Shown one piece after another: positions 1 to 12,560 of a stretch of 64,000 bases of DNA. The notes under the pieces were generated by a model. That model was not told the DNA's origin. It did not search any database and saw only the letters and a list, made by a program, of their open reading frames with translations. How positions within the stretch are numbered: position 1 is the first letter of the stretch; each line of letters begins with the position of its first letter. A program made the position numbers and the translations under genes. Source of the stretch: Sisyra terminalis (Eukaryota > Arthropoda > Insecta > Neuroptera > Sisyridae); contig OY292277.1 of the NCBI GenBank assembly GCA_958496175.1, positions 37,521,050 through 37,585,049 on the forward strand, given 5' to 3'.

Positions 1-1277
1 AATTCTAATGTAGAGAACATTCTTAAATTAATGTTCTCATGGCTATCCTTTTCTTAATATCCTTAATAACTAGTAAAAAAAATCCAAAAGTATCAGTGTT
101 ATTCCTGGACATGGGATCAACTAATAATTTTTTTTTCCGTATAAGTACAATACTTTTTTGTTTTTATAAAATAGCATATAAATTAGATAATAACTAAAGT
201 TTTATGTATGAGTTTAAGAAAAAAAAAATGTGAATGAATTTATTTGACATTTATAAAACAGTTAAAAAAGAGAATTATACTAAAATTGATATGACTAATT
301 AATCATATAATTTGAAACAAGGAACGATAAGATAGAAAAAATCAAGCATTTATAAAAAAATACAAATGAAAAGCTACATTTTAAGTCCCATATATATGTA
401 TATTTTTTTTATTATTTTATTTAGAGTAATAAAAAATATCAAATAAAATATAAAAAAAATTATATGTGATTCCATAAGTAATGTGATTGGTTGAGTCTGA
501 TGTAATGCGAACCGAAACAAAAACTAATATCGCGTCGGGGTTACATCCGTCACATTAATAAAATATATTACACTACATATTAATCATTTTAACAATTATT
601 ATTTAAACACTATCGGCTAGTTTGTGATTACTAAATTGGATTCTTTTCTGCGCAATTTATTAAATGCGAAATCTTTCAGGTCATGGATACGACGCGACGC
701 TTTAAGATGTGTTGGCACGTTTTAATACTTGGAGAGCTTGGGATGAAAAGCTCTTGTATTAATTATGCATACTTGCTTTAATCTGATATTATGTGTAACA
801 AATTATATCTGGGGACCTGCACATATCCGTATTCGTTAATCGGAACTTGGAAAGTTTGAAACGATGACTAATGCATAAGAAATCGTTTTAATCGATATCA
901 TCATCTTAACACTTAAAACACATATAATTATCTTCTAGTACTTGATCAAAAGTATCTACAGTGAAACATAAATATGACGATAATTTTTATTTCTTTTAGA
1001 GTGGTAATATTCAACAGGTAATCAAAATATTTATGAGTAAGACAGTATATGAGGATTAGGGGGCATCCATTAATTTCGTGTGCTTTATATGGGAAAAGAA
1101 TCTAATAAAATGTTATCAAATCTCACGTCAATCTCGGAAGATTATAAACTATTTTACAAATGATAAAAAAAATATTTTGAATGTCCCATCTTGCTTTCTA
1201 CAATACCTCCTATTTTAGCGTAAGTCTCACATAAGTAAGAAAAGGAGTCTCATCAAATCTTATCAAAAGGAGTAAAT
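1..1277. other. AT-rich intergenic DNA, no gene recognised
   Basis: No coding similarity, splice-consistent ORF or RNA gene was seen on either strand. The stretch is homopolymer-rich. A short motif near 1058-1080 resembles the ends of some insect inverted-repeat elements, but no partner end was found. Confidence 0.5.
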
Positions 1278-1605
1278 AGTGTTCGACCGAACTATCGATA
1301 TCGATTTCAGCCTAGTTTCGGCTGTCGTCAAGCCGAAACTACGACCGAAACCGAAACTGAATTCGTCAGATAAAAGTGTTAAAAAATTATTGTTTTACAC
1401 TTATTATTTGATTCTTCAATTATGAATATTGATAACTATCAGTTCATTAATATTTTGTTTAATATTATCTTTAATAAATAATTTATTTTGGTTCAGAAAA
1501 AATGATCAAAGTTTAGAAGAAATTATTTTGTTTTTAAGATTTAAGAAAAATCCATTTCTATTTTGTGTACCTAAACATATTAGGTAAAAAGTAATTTTGT
1601 TTGAT
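1278..1605 (-). mobile_element. hAT-like MITE, half copy (family of 36260-36905)
   Basis: The copy begins with a terminal motif AGTGTTCGACCGAA, followed by several GAAAC/GTTTC-rich blocks and an AT-rich body. It reads as the reverse complement of about 36590-36905, the right half of the full copy inside the TMEM185 intron. The other half is absent here, so this is a truncated non-autonomous copy. No transposase is encoded. Confidence 0.6.
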
Positions 1606-1819
1606 TCCATTTGGATTTCCAGTCACTGCGAAATCACAAGCAACGAAAAGGAGGATGAGGTGACCAAAAACCCTTAAAAGGACGGTTTAAATCAATACAA
1701 GAATTCCTCAAACAGATTTGATTATAACGGCAGCAAATCCAGAAAAAAGTACTAAAATAGAATGATTGTAGCAAGGAATTATACAAGGAGTTAAGATCGG
1801 TAAAAAACAGGGTTACAAA

Positions 1820-2040
1820 ACCTCATTAGATAGCGTCGATTTAAGGAGGAGGAAGTGAAACTGTATCCTCTAAGAGTGGGTTACTACAGATTCTCCCAGA
1901 CACGTCCTTAAAGGAAGAGGAAGAGAAAGTACTATCCTGCGAGATGTATAACATGCCCATTACAATGGAACACTATTTAATAAGATGTTCCAAGTTCGGG
2001 AATGCCAGAGTTACATAATCAAAGACCTCAAAGAGATTTA
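1820..2040 (+). pseudogene. Decayed non-LTR retrotransposon 3' tail (zinc-knuckle region)
   Basis: One plus frame reads a Cys-rich stretch of the form C-x-x-x-N-M-P-I-T-x-E-H-x-L-I-x-C, followed by F-x-N-A-R. This is the usual layout at the C-terminus of jockey/R1-type ORF2 proteins (a Cys-Cys-His-Cys finger before the stop). The frame is interrupted upstream and there is no RT domain nearby, so it is a 5'-truncated relic. Assignment to a clade is not possible. Confidence 0.4.
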
Positions 2041-2070
2041 TTATAGAAATTAATTATCAATAACTAGCCT

Positions 2071-2240
2071 ACTGGCGGCCGAGTGGTCAAGGTGGCCGCT
2101 CCAAAATTGGTAGGTTTTCAGTTTGATCCTCGTATCGAGCAAATTTTCAATATTTCTCACCTACGGATTTTATTAACCCTAACTAAAGACCTTAGCAGTT
2201 ATAAATCAAGGGTAAATAACATTTAAAAAAATATCAACAA
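2071..2240 (+). repeat. SINE-like copy with tRNA-Ser/Leu-like head
   Basis: The head carries an A-box-like GGCCGAGTGGTCAAGG and a B-box-like segment TTTGATCCTCG about 40 bases later, as in class II tRNA genes. It cannot fold into a proper tRNA and is followed by an AT-rich body. A second copy lies at about 5905-6135 in inverse orientation and shares both head and body, which identifies a dispersed family and not a functional tRNA. Confidence 0.55.
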
Positions 2241-2329
2241 TAAGTGAATTTTCAGCTAACAGATTATTCAAATCTTTGGTTCCAATTTGATCACGGTAGG
2301 GTTAAAAAAGTATCCTCCTCTATTTAAAA

Positions 2330-2520
2330 ACTGGTTTCGGTAAAGCGTAAGAAGAAATGCCAACTGTTCCAGTTTATCCTTCAAGGTTGGATTGGAAAGG
2401 AAATAGCTCTGGAAAAAAAGAGGACATCCGGGCTGACAAAATTTCGTGGATGGTTCAGCAAAAACACGAGATGGCTCTTCCATTAAAATAGCCGTGATGA
2501 TCATCAATCTTCACCATTGA
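2330..2520 (+). pseudogene. Non-LTR retrotransposon RT C-terminal tail, fragment (+)
   Basis: The plus strand reads a peptide of the form QLFQFILQGWIGKE then TSGLTKFRGWFSKNTRWLF. It corresponds to the final basic segment of a common insect endonuclease-RT family (LLQLIIQ-x-x-I then TSW-x-x-NLR-x-WF). The same tail occurs at 19065-19325 (+) and 2610-2981 (-). The frame is broken and the ORF has no upstream RT. The end of the element, near 2515, faces the tail of the next copy. Confidence 0.55.
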
Positions 2521-2589
2521 AGAGGCACCAGAAGAAGAATGATATATCATAATTCATGATGATTATTATCTCAGTTTAAACTTGACTAT

Positions 2590-3065
2590 CTTCTTCTGTT
2601 GGTGTCCCTTCAACGTTGAAGATTGGCAATCATCATGGCTATTTTGATTTTTGATATAGCAGCGCAAAAGAGTCCTCTAGTGTTTTTTCCGAACCACCTA
2701 CAAAAGTTGACTAACCAGGATGTCCATTTTCTTCCCAGAACTCTTTTTCCTTCAATCCTGGAGTATGTGCTGGAGTATGTGATATTTGTTGTTACGCATG
2801 GCGGACCTAAGTACAGTAATTTTCTCTTCTTTAAAGATATCATAAGAGTTCTTGTAGTATTACATTTTGTTAATATTCCAGGATTCGCGATATATCCACA
2901 TTTAAAATGCGGTAATTTTATTTTCCAATCTCTGGGTAAGAGTTCATCCATCCCTTCCATATAAGACAATAGGGAACACATAGCACTTATCCATTTCTTA
3001 GCCGCAGTTTCATGATTTCCCGTTCATAAGACCTCCGAGGTTTTTGAAGTGTTCCACTCTTTCTT
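2590..3065 (-). pseudogene. Non-LTR retrotransposon RT C-terminal part, fragment (-)
   Basis: A 123-codon open frame (2610-2981, minus) reads SLKKRKLLYLG, then RIEGKRVLGRKWTSWLVNF and ending KIAMMIANLQR. This is the hallmark C-terminal end of an insect non-LTR RT family. It continues upstream (to about 3065) into a shifted frame resembling EHF-x-x-LG of the RT thumb. The catalytic RT motifs are absent. Its 3' end meets the plus-strand copy at 2330-2520 tail to tail, giving an inverted repeat at about 2465-2640. Confidence 0.65.
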
Positions 3066-3239
3066 CTTTTTTTTAATTATATTTCAAAAAATAGACTATG
3101 TACAATATATTTTACAGTAATACCTTTGGGTAGGAGTCCATCCTTCCATTCCTAAATTAATAGACAAGAAATATATTATCTAATTTCCCAAAAACTTAAT
3201 ATGTTCCAAAACTTTTGTTTATATTTCATTTTGCACGTG

Positions 3240-3540
3240 ATTCCTACTAGGTATCTTCAGAATTAGGCGATATATCCACATTTAAAATGCGGTAATTTTA
3301 TCTTCCAGTCTCTGGGTAAGAGTTCATCCTTCTATTTTGTATAAGACAATAGGGAATACATAGCACTTGACCATTTTTAGGCGCAGTTCCAGGGATAAGG
3401 TGCGATCCTCAAAGATTTTTCTCATCTTTGGGAAGGTTCTACTGGCTTAATCAATTCGGCTGTATATTTCCTGCTCCATATCCCATTTCTCTTTGATAAG
3501 ACATCCGAGGTATTTGAAGTGCTCCACTAACTTGACTTTT
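3240..3540 (-). pseudogene. Second minus-strand copy of the same non-LTR RT fragment
   Basis: About 3265-3400 repeats 2890-3010 almost base for base. It continues to about 3535, where the minus strand reads a decayed VEHFKYLG-type RT thumb segment. It is a separate partial insertion, or a local duplication, of the family at 2590-3065. No open frame remains. Confidence 0.5.
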
Positions 3541-5590
3541 CAATATACGAACTTTGTAATAACAGTGAATGGAAGAAATACTAAACCTAATGATACTACA
3601 CAAATTTCTCCTCAAAAAATATGGAAAAGGATTACCAAAACTTAAAAACTTAATATAACAATCTCAAAGTTTTATATACTGTGAAAAAATCCCATTTAAA
3701 AAATAATTAATCATAGAAAAATATTGTTTTAATCCATTCTCTGATAATTTTATTGAATGAAAAATAAATATAGTCAATGAAATCAATTACCTCTGTCAGT
3801 AAAAACCTATTTGTATGTAAGAATAACGGGTTATGAACTTGTCGCTATTTTTCTTTCTTAACGGAAAATTCAAGTATTATAGTATGTATATCGTAAATGC
3901 GATTGTTAAATAAATTGACCTTACACTTGCCCTTAATAATTGACATACGTAATCTTTTGGTTCAACACTTTCTTATCGTAAATATTAGCGAATAATCTTA
4001 TCAAAAATGTACAAAAAAAATATATAAGACTTATATCTTATTAATTGGGCTATCCGAATTCATCCAGTTTCAAAAATGATACGCTCTCTTTGTGAGAGAA
4101 AGTATCCATATTTACATTGATAGTGAATTATTTACAAACTTGTAAGAGATGATTATGTAAAAAATATAATTTAAATGAAATAAATTTCTGGAAAAAAGGT
4201 TTATCTTTAAGTTGCACATACCTTCTTGAAAATGAATCATCATTTAACAGTAAATTTACGGCTTGCATATTTCAAATCTGAACCTGATGATCGATCCTTA
4301 ATCTTGGTACTCCTACATGCTCCTTCCAAGGTCGACCTTTCCCTTCAAATCCTCTTTCCTAGACCAAATTTCAAACATCTGCCAATTTTCGTGGACAGCT
4401 TTTCCAGCTATCGTTTTTCATGTCCCAGATTTTTTTGATCAATTTTTTTATATCTTTTCCAGAACAACAACGCAGTTCTTCTGAACTGCGACCTAGAATG
4501 ATTGTTGGGTCCCAGCATCGATCCTAGTTCCAGTTGATAAACCTGCTGCAGAGAATGGCTTAAAGAAATTGAACAATTTTGAAAAGAAGTTTTGGAAGTC
4601 TTTGTTCATAAAGTTAGTAACGTCATTTAAATCCCACCTCAGAAATCTGGCACATCAACTAAAAAGACCAAGCAACTCCATTGCTGGGACTCCAAATAAT
4701 ATATCTTCAGTGAGCTGCATTACCCTGCATTTTTCTATACTCGAAAATTTTCTAGAGGAATACAATTATATGAGGATTCTCTCGACGAATTACTTCATCG
4801 GATTCAGCACAACTTAACCCATAGAGCGCTGAGGAGCGCTATCGCGCTTCTCCTACGATAAGAGCCAGGAGCCCGGTGGATCTCTTTCTGCAATGCCACT
4901 GTTAGATGAAAATTTAATTTCTTACGGAACTTATATTTTGTAAAATATTACATACCTTGTATCTGAAACATACTTTTTTCCTAAACTACTCCAAAACCAG
5001 CAAAAATTCCTCGGCACTTTTAGCATAGTACCTAGAAAATCGGTTCATACTCAAAGGGCTAACAGATATACCTTTATATTATTATACCTTTCCATGATTG
5101 AGCAATACATTTCTGTTGATGTAAAGCAGGTTTTCCCAAACTTTTTTACTTGTGGAACCCTTCTAAAAGTTTTAACGGACCATAAAGTTCTTGCCATACC
5201 TAAAGGTGTTATAAACTGGATAAATAATGATATATATTTTAAATAGTAGTGGATGTAGTAAGATAATAGTAGTAGATATTTTCAACAGAAAATGATACAT
5301 AATATTGCATCCGCTCAGGTGCCAATGCATTTATAATGCCAATGCAACAGATTTCTCCGAACAGTATTTAAACGGAAATTCAAACAATATTGAATCAATA
5401 GGTATAGAGAAAAGCTGCATTTTTCCAATACTGGTAAAAAAGATTAGCAACTATGAAGTTTGGATGATGGTTACTTCGGCAGATAACAAATAGCAAAGGT
5501 GTATAAAATAGAAGCTCACTTTCGACAACGTATAAAGGTCAGTTTTTTTTCGGAATAATATTATAAATTACATCCTCTATTGTCAGAAAC
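3541..5590. other. No gene recognised; AT-rich DNA
   Basis: Small ORFs at 4226-4438 and 4569-4817 have no recognisable domain. About 5128-5240 carries a sequence resembling an eroded hAT terminus (CCCAAACTTTTTTAC followed by GGAACCCTT), without a matching end. Nothing else can be supported. Confidence 0.45.
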
Positions 5591-5593
5591 TAA

Positions 5594-5789
5594 CCACGGT
5601 TTCAACCCTTTGCCAGACACCCTTAAACTTTAATAAGTCATTATAATAATAGGTAAACGTATGTATGTATGTCAGTAAAAACAGAACAAAAAATGTGATG
5701 ATCTTTGCCGATATATGTACGTACAGTTACTTAATATTGTATTGATTTATTAAAGTTTAGAGGTGTCTGGCAGAGGGTTGAAACCGTGC
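5594..5789. mobile_element. 196-bp MITE with about 50-bp inverted repeats and TAA target duplication
   Basis: The left arm (5594-5640, starting CCACGGTTTCAACCCT) is matched by the reverse complement of the right arm (5742-5789, starting GCACGGTTTCAACCCT). The core is AT-rich. TAA is present at 5591-5593 and again at 5790-5792, as expected for a 3-bp PIF/Harbinger-type or similar target duplication. No coding capacity. The superfamily is inferred only from TSD length. Confidence 0.7.
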
Positions 5790-5904
5790 TAATTACAATG
5801 AAGAATGTGATTTCTAATATTATAAAAACTGACCTTTATATTTTCACAAAACTAAAATTTCATTTTAGTCACCTTTGGTTCCTGTTGCCTGCCAAAGTAA
5901 CCAC

Positions 5905-6135
5905 CATTCAAACTCTATAGTCGCTGATTGTTCTTACCTGTGGTGGGGACATGAACACAAACAATTTTAGCTGTTTTTTTTCTTTAATTGTTATATACAG
6001 TCGCTTTATAACTTGTAAGGTCTTAAGCAACTCTAGAATTAATAAAAATTCGTTATCGAGAAATATCGAAAATTTTCTCAATTCGAGAATCGAACCCACC
6101 AGTTTTGGAGTGGTCACCTTGACCACTCAGTCCCC
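5905..6135 (-). repeat. SINE-like copy with tRNA-Ser-like head (inverse)
   Basis: On the minus strand the head reads GACTGAGTGGTCAAGG (A-box-like), then GGGTTCGATTCTCG (B-box-like), followed by a body aligned to the copy at 2071-2240. The B box is better preserved here than in the other copy. No intact cloverleaf. Confidence 0.55.
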
Positions 6136-6139
6136 AGTA

Positions 6140-9100
6140 GTTTTTAGCTTTTAGTCGCGGGCTCTTGGACTGAGAGATACTTATAGATACCTTTGGCAAG
6201 AAAATTAGGCAAATTCATCAAAAATGTTCCAGTTATTTCTTACATCAATAGCATAATGCATTTTTATGAAAATATTGTAATTTATCTAATGAATATTTTA
6301 AAATCATACGACTGCTTATATCGTGAACCCCAAACATTTTCCCAAAACTCCAGGGTTTCAGGGTACCCACTTTGCGAAATATTGCTATAATTTTGAATAA
6401 AATCATACTCCGAAAATTGGAATTGGATTACATAAATATGGTAAGGATATATGCAAGTAATTATTATTAATTTTTAAATAATTGTTTTTGAATATTCTAG
6501 AATAATCCAAGTACAATTAAAACAACTGGTTTGATTGGCCAAATATTTTTAAATGCTTATTTTTACTCATTTTATTGGTGTAAAACTTATAAAACCATAG
6601 GCGTGGTTTAACTAACTGAAGATACAAACTCCAAATAACTTTAATGATACTACGAATGTTATCAAATGTTAAACAGACCACCCAATCATAGTCTTATAAA
6701 CTTCCAAAAATTAAATTAAAATAATCAGATTTAAACAATTTTATTTCATTGTAACAAAATCTAAGTATTTAAGAGTTGTTTAAGCTTAAACTCAACAAAA
6801 TGAAGTACAAATATGGCTCTGGAAAGAAAATTTTATCATTGGATAGGAGAAGAAGGGATAATAAGTTCAATATCCATTTAATATCAATTAGTGTCAGGAT
6901 GGTGTTATACAGTATTCATGCATTTTTCTGTCGTTGACAAGTCGTTCCGACATGAAATGGACGTACAGCTAATTACTTGTTTTATTGAAGTAAACTGTAA
7001 TTTAATAACATATAAAAATTATGAAAGATAAAATTTTCACATTTTCCAGGATATCAAATTCGCATTGAGTTATAATGGGATTACTATAGACTCTTTGTTA
7101 TTGATTTGACCATTTAAATGTATCGCCCAATAATACACCTTTCCATTTACCATATTTTCAACATAAAGGATTATTAATTTAATGAACTCATTATTACTCT
7201 ATTAATTTAATGAAAGCAACTAGTCGTTATATTTTTTATAAACTACTCTAATAGATATAAAACTGTAATCTCCATAAAACTGTATACGATAATTTGTTAA
7301 TTTGATAACCTTTTCATTTACATTTTATTTAAAATATGAAGAAAAAAGGCAGCAAAAAATGATAGTCTATTTTTAATAAATGTCACGTGCACGATTTGTA
7401 AACATATTTTGTAAATTTGATTTTTCTAAACATATTCAGAAAATGTCAACATACATAATGGCTGCATGGCCATTTCAGCGAAAAGGGAAGTTGGTGAAAC
7501 ATAGACGGGTACGAAAACTATATACATAAGTATGGCAAGTAAAAAGTATAATAAGATTTAGTGGTTTGGCTATTAAATGATAATAATTAATCAAACTTAT
7601 TAGTTAATCCATTATCAAGTGCGTGCACCAAAAACGCATCGTTATCTCTTAATTAAACAAATCATTTTACTACAATTTACAAGGTCAAGAACAAGTCAGA
7701 TTGGCCAAATGCGCAATATTTTTAACAACTTTTTTTATACGAAATTAGTTGATACCCACATCTTCGGTTGTAAGGCATTATATTGAGTAAACAGCATTTT
7801 TTATAACTTCGTCTATAGGGTGGTGTGTCTATTGCTAGGCGGAGACAAATCCAGGTATCCTTATCCAGGAAAGCTCTTCCAAAATAAATTTAGTAGATTC
7901 CATAGACTTGATATGCTTTGCCATTTGATTAGTCTTTTTCCTATGATGGTCTGCAATAGCTCATACTTTGAATCCGTAATATTTGCCCTATTTATTCGAA
8001 CCGGTGGAAAAATTTTGTTTCTAAAAGTAGGGGATTATTGAGCAATACCTCCTGGCATCAGCTCGGTGAAGCGAAATCCCCAAATCTGTGGGGTACCTTG
8101 TGGTATCACTTGGGGATGGAAATGCAAAATGGTGACTAAACTTATTGGAGGTCCAATGTGAACCCTGAATAAGTGATCCACAAGGATCAGTGCTTTATAT
8201 TTTGGCACTCTTTTGATTTCGGGTTAAGAAATCGACGCCGAAAGCAGCAAGAGTCAATGGCATAAAGTGCACAAGCCAACAGAAAAGCTCTGGATTCAAG
8301 AGTCCTTAGAGCATCCTTCGTATAATTACCATGACGTAATGATCGCTAATCGTCAGCGCTGTTTTTTAATTGATAATCACTGTTCAACAATAATCTACAA
8401 ATCAATCATAGTTTACTGAAGATATTCTATTTTACCTTCTTATATTTTATAGAAATACGCAGACTTTCCTTTGTCCAAATACGCAATTATTCATTTAAAG
8501 TGAACATTATCAATTTTTGTCAAACCCAAAATATAAGTACTACTGATGAATATATTCAACCATTATCTACTTTTTTAATTTATTTACGTATATGCGCATT
8601 ATCTAACCACATTTAAAATAACATATGGTCCATTAATTAAATTAATATCAATAAATTTATATCAACGTTGATTAGGTACATAATATAATATATACTTACT
8701 ACTTCTGATTTCTTAGAACTTGAAATTTATTAGTACTCGTAATCATAATTTTCATAATTAACAAATTTATACTAAACCACTTTTATATTTTTCCTATTAC
8801 AAAATTATATATTATACTGAAAAGATACAGAAGTAGCTATTAAATAGCAAAATAGTTAAATGCGGCTAAATTAAACTACAACAAAGATGATTAAATGGGG
8901 ATTCACGAGCCGCATGCGGCTCTTTAATAGATGTGGTTAATACTGATCAGATATTATTAATACGTTTTGAACTTTTATTTATATTTATTTGACCAGCTTC
9001 GTTTGGATTTCTGTTACAGAACAAACAGCAATAACAAATTTAATTTTTTACACAAACGTTTATTTATTTCTTACTACACACTAATTTATTTACGAGCTTA

Positions 9101-11727
9101 CCAAAGTCGTTGAATTTTTTGTTTAACACTATAACTTATTGTAATTAACTCATAACTGATTATACTCCACCTGCGGTTAACCTCTTCTATAGTGACTCAA
9201 ACATGCTTCTGGATTATTCGAACTCCAAATTGTTCCATAATCGATTCTATTTTTTACAGTCTATCCATAATTATCGAAAATCCTCACAGAAACATCTAGA
9301 TTATTAGATCATTTTTCACCATATTGTGCTTGGTCGCTCCTCATTTATTTATTTTCATGGTTCAGTGAATTCACAGCAGAACGCCAGACGCAATGCCCGC
9401 ACACCCTTAAGCAAACATATATGTAAATCATAGATATGTAGCAATATAATTTCAATAATACAAGAACAGATTATTATACATATTTTTCTAACTAACAAAA
9501 ATAAACATTAGTTACACAAATAAAAAATTATCAATAGTAATATACATTAACGGGTTTGTTCTAGCATTAATTTGGAATTGATTCTAGACTAGCATACAAG
9601 CAAAATAGTTGAATTAGGTGTTCTTGCCAATAAATTTTGATCTCGAATTTAAAAACTATCAAAATTCGCTGTTCTTAGATAATATGAAACTAATTCGATC
9701 TAATTCAGAATTGAACTTATAAAATGACTAGAATGGTAGAGTGACATCTGAACATTTGAATTAGTTCAAAATCAATTGGCTTGGTAAGAAAGATAGCTAG
9801 CAAAATGGAAACCCGATGGTATTCCATATTATTTTGACAGTATTAGAACTAAGTTTACTCTAGTTTAAATCTCAATAATTAAACTGCGTACGCATATAAA
9901 ATTGATATTCCCTTGAAATCTTGAATATTGTATTTATAATTCTTCTGCTCATCAACTCATGGATGTTTTTTTTTTATCACGAAAGCATTCTCGTTTTTCT
10001 GCCACAAATTATTTGTAAATTGAAAATAAGTTACAAATCAAATTGCTAGTACCTGTTTAATGCTATATTAGCCTTCAAATACCTCAATTTTTCCGTTTAA
10101 GCATCTTTATAGTTATATAATTCCAAAAACATTTTTTATAGATATATCGTTAATTCCTGTAAGTAGAGAGTATTCCTTAATTTTGAAACCAAAGACTTTA
10201 GAAACTCTTCAATAGTCTCTTTTTTTCGGAAAATTTTTAAGATGTACTCTAGGATCCAAGCAACGAAAAGTAAAACGCAAGTGACTTCAAATTGATTCAT
10301 TTTTTTTTAATTGAATTTCTTACAATCTCACAAAATAATTTTCCTAGGGAAAAATCCCCTGTTCTAATATTGTACGTGAACAAATTCTCTAAAATAGTTT
10401 TTTTTTTGTCAAGGTATAACGAGGAAATTGATTTTTTGTGTACATTTCATCGAATTTATGTCATAGTTTTGACGAACAAAATCGTCAATGGTATATGAAT
10501 TATTTATAAGCCGACTACGTTTGCAATTCCGTAAAGGCATGAAGGGGAATTATCTCCGAAGATCCCATTTTCTCCGCCAATCAATCAAATCAACCACCAA
10601 TCAATGAAATCATGATGGGAAAACGTGAAGTCTCATATCAAAGCGGATCAAAATTCCAAAACGGATATTTATAATCAATTAAAAATCGAGACACACGTTC
10701 AATGATAGTTCGTATTAACAATCAATTTATTCAGATAATACTTCATTGCCAACTTAAAAGAAAAGCCTTAGTAAACAAATGTATATTTGAAATTAATTGG
10801 TTTGTAATTAAATCTTAAATATAAATATAAAGTGTGAACTATTAAAGATTAAATTGATTGAAGAGTTGTACGCAACATTGATTTACAAAAGTTTAATTGT
10901 AAATTCCGATGATAACGACTACTTTACGCCAATAAACTTTGAACTTGAATTTTATTCTTATCATTTGGAATATCAGCAATAAATATATTCACCAAAATTA
11001 AAAATCTACGAAAGATAATTAATAGATCTTATTATATATTGAGTCTACTGTTTAATAGCGTTTACTATATTAGTACTTAAGTTTCATTGATAAACTACCC
11101 CCCATTATCAAAATAGTATCTAATTACTTTTGTATCATAGTTATGACTAATAAACAATAAATACTTTCAATTTACAAAACAAAATATGAAAACTTGATTA
11201 TAATTTTCAAAAGCTTCATATTTCACAAAAATCACTACTAAGCTTTCATATCATTGTTGACGTAAGCTCACTTATATGTAGGAGACGTAAACAAAAGATA
11301 ATTGCTGATAATAAAAAATACCTTATGTGATTATAATTAGTTTGGGAAATATAGTAACATTTGGTCTTTTCCACTCTTTCTCCACCAAAGAAAAAAAAAT
11401 GGGGATGCTACGGTTACTATGGTAACGTTAAAATCTACCGATGAATTCTTATAGGACTCTTTATAATAAAACAATTGATTTTTTTCTATGTATCGCTAAA
11501 CTTTCGAGTTATTGGTTATATGAATTTTTGTATGAGGTCTCCAAAACTTAAAATATGTAAATTACTTATGCAGGGGAGAACAACATATGCATAGGAAACG
11601 ATTGAACCTGGGATCATTTTGTAGTAAATTGTTATAAAAACTAAAGTAATTTTAGCTACATTTTAGACGATTAGTCAAGTTGGTCACGTCGAAACTAGTA
11701 ACTACCACTGAATTTTTTTGACTAGAG
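6140..11727. other. 5.6 kb without a supported gene
   Basis: AT-rich DNA with only short, featureless ORFs. About 8040-8350 is less AT-rich and looks like a decayed repeat, but I could not assign it. No splice-consistent coding segment or RNA gene was seen. Confidence 0.45.
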
Positions 11728-11956
11728 CAGTGGTTCTTAACCTTATTGGAGGTATTGCCCTCCACCAGGTTTAGATGCGCATTCACCAAACTCTTCTAAA
11801 TTGGAAAAATGAAATGCATTTTTTTCAAATTCAAACCATAAGTGTATATTTAAACATGGGTCATATGAGTCGGGGGTATGACTTCATCTCCGCCGAGCCC
11901 GCGAGACTGACTCATCGACCCCTGGGATTCAATTGAACCTAGGTTAAGAAACACTG
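11728..11956. mobile_element. hAT-type MITE, 229 bp
   Basis: It starts CAGTGGTTCTTAACC and ends GGTTAAGAAACACTG, imperfect terminal inverted repeats of the widespread hAT type. The flanking octamers GACTAGAG (11720-11727) and AGCTAGAG (11957-11964) agree at 6 of 8 positions, consistent with an aged 8-bp target duplication. No ORF. A second, right-end copy lies at about 13250-13425. Confidence 0.7.
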
Positions 11957-12479
11957 AGCTAGAGTGAACACTGAACATGCTTCATAAATCCCAAGTTAAA
12001 TTTCTATTGTCATTTCCTCCCAATTTGCAAAGTGATCGTACCCCTTCCACAACATATTTGAACAAAATATATTATCTCTTCTTTAAATCGGCATATGGAT
12101 CAGAGCAAAATAGTTCTAACGACGGCCACAAGAGAGGGTTGATTTAGATTATATTTTTGACAGACTTATGTGATCAGGGTCACTCTAGTCATACAATCGC
12201 AGTAGTAGTTACATTGAAATGTAAACTAGAGTGAACTTTATCAAAAACGTGTCAAAAATATATTGAATACCATTGGGTCCTCACTTTCCAACCGATTTTT
12301 CTTACTCAGCCAATTAAATTTGAACTTACACAAATGTCAACCATCATAATTTCACCCTTACTTCAATGCTAACTTAGAGAGGACAGAATATATTTTGTAG
12401 GAATATGCTGTGAAAAGGTTACGAGGAGTCGACAAATTGAAGGGAAATAATAATTTAACATTTGGCTTATGGACCACGT

Positions 12480-12560
12480 TCACTCTAATCTACAGCTCAG
12501 TGGATTGTGTTAGGGTTCAAATCTCGTAACGGGCCAATTAAGATCTTAAATATAATATAA
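12480..12560 (+). repeat. tRNA-like SINE head
   Basis: Contains an A-box-like CTCAGTGGATTG and a B-box-like GGGTTCAAATCTCG about 15 bases apart. The spacing is too short for a functional tRNA. It is probably the promoter region of a SINE distinct from the 2071/5905 family. Confidence 0.35.

Noticed and set aside
2071..2150. Possible functional tRNA-Ser gene
   Set aside because: A/B boxes are present but stems do not pair, and a second copy with the same non-tRNA body shows it is a repeat.
5128..5240. hAT-type terminus
   Set aside because: Resembles a common hAT end, but no partner end or TSD could be found. Kept only as a note in the gap entry.
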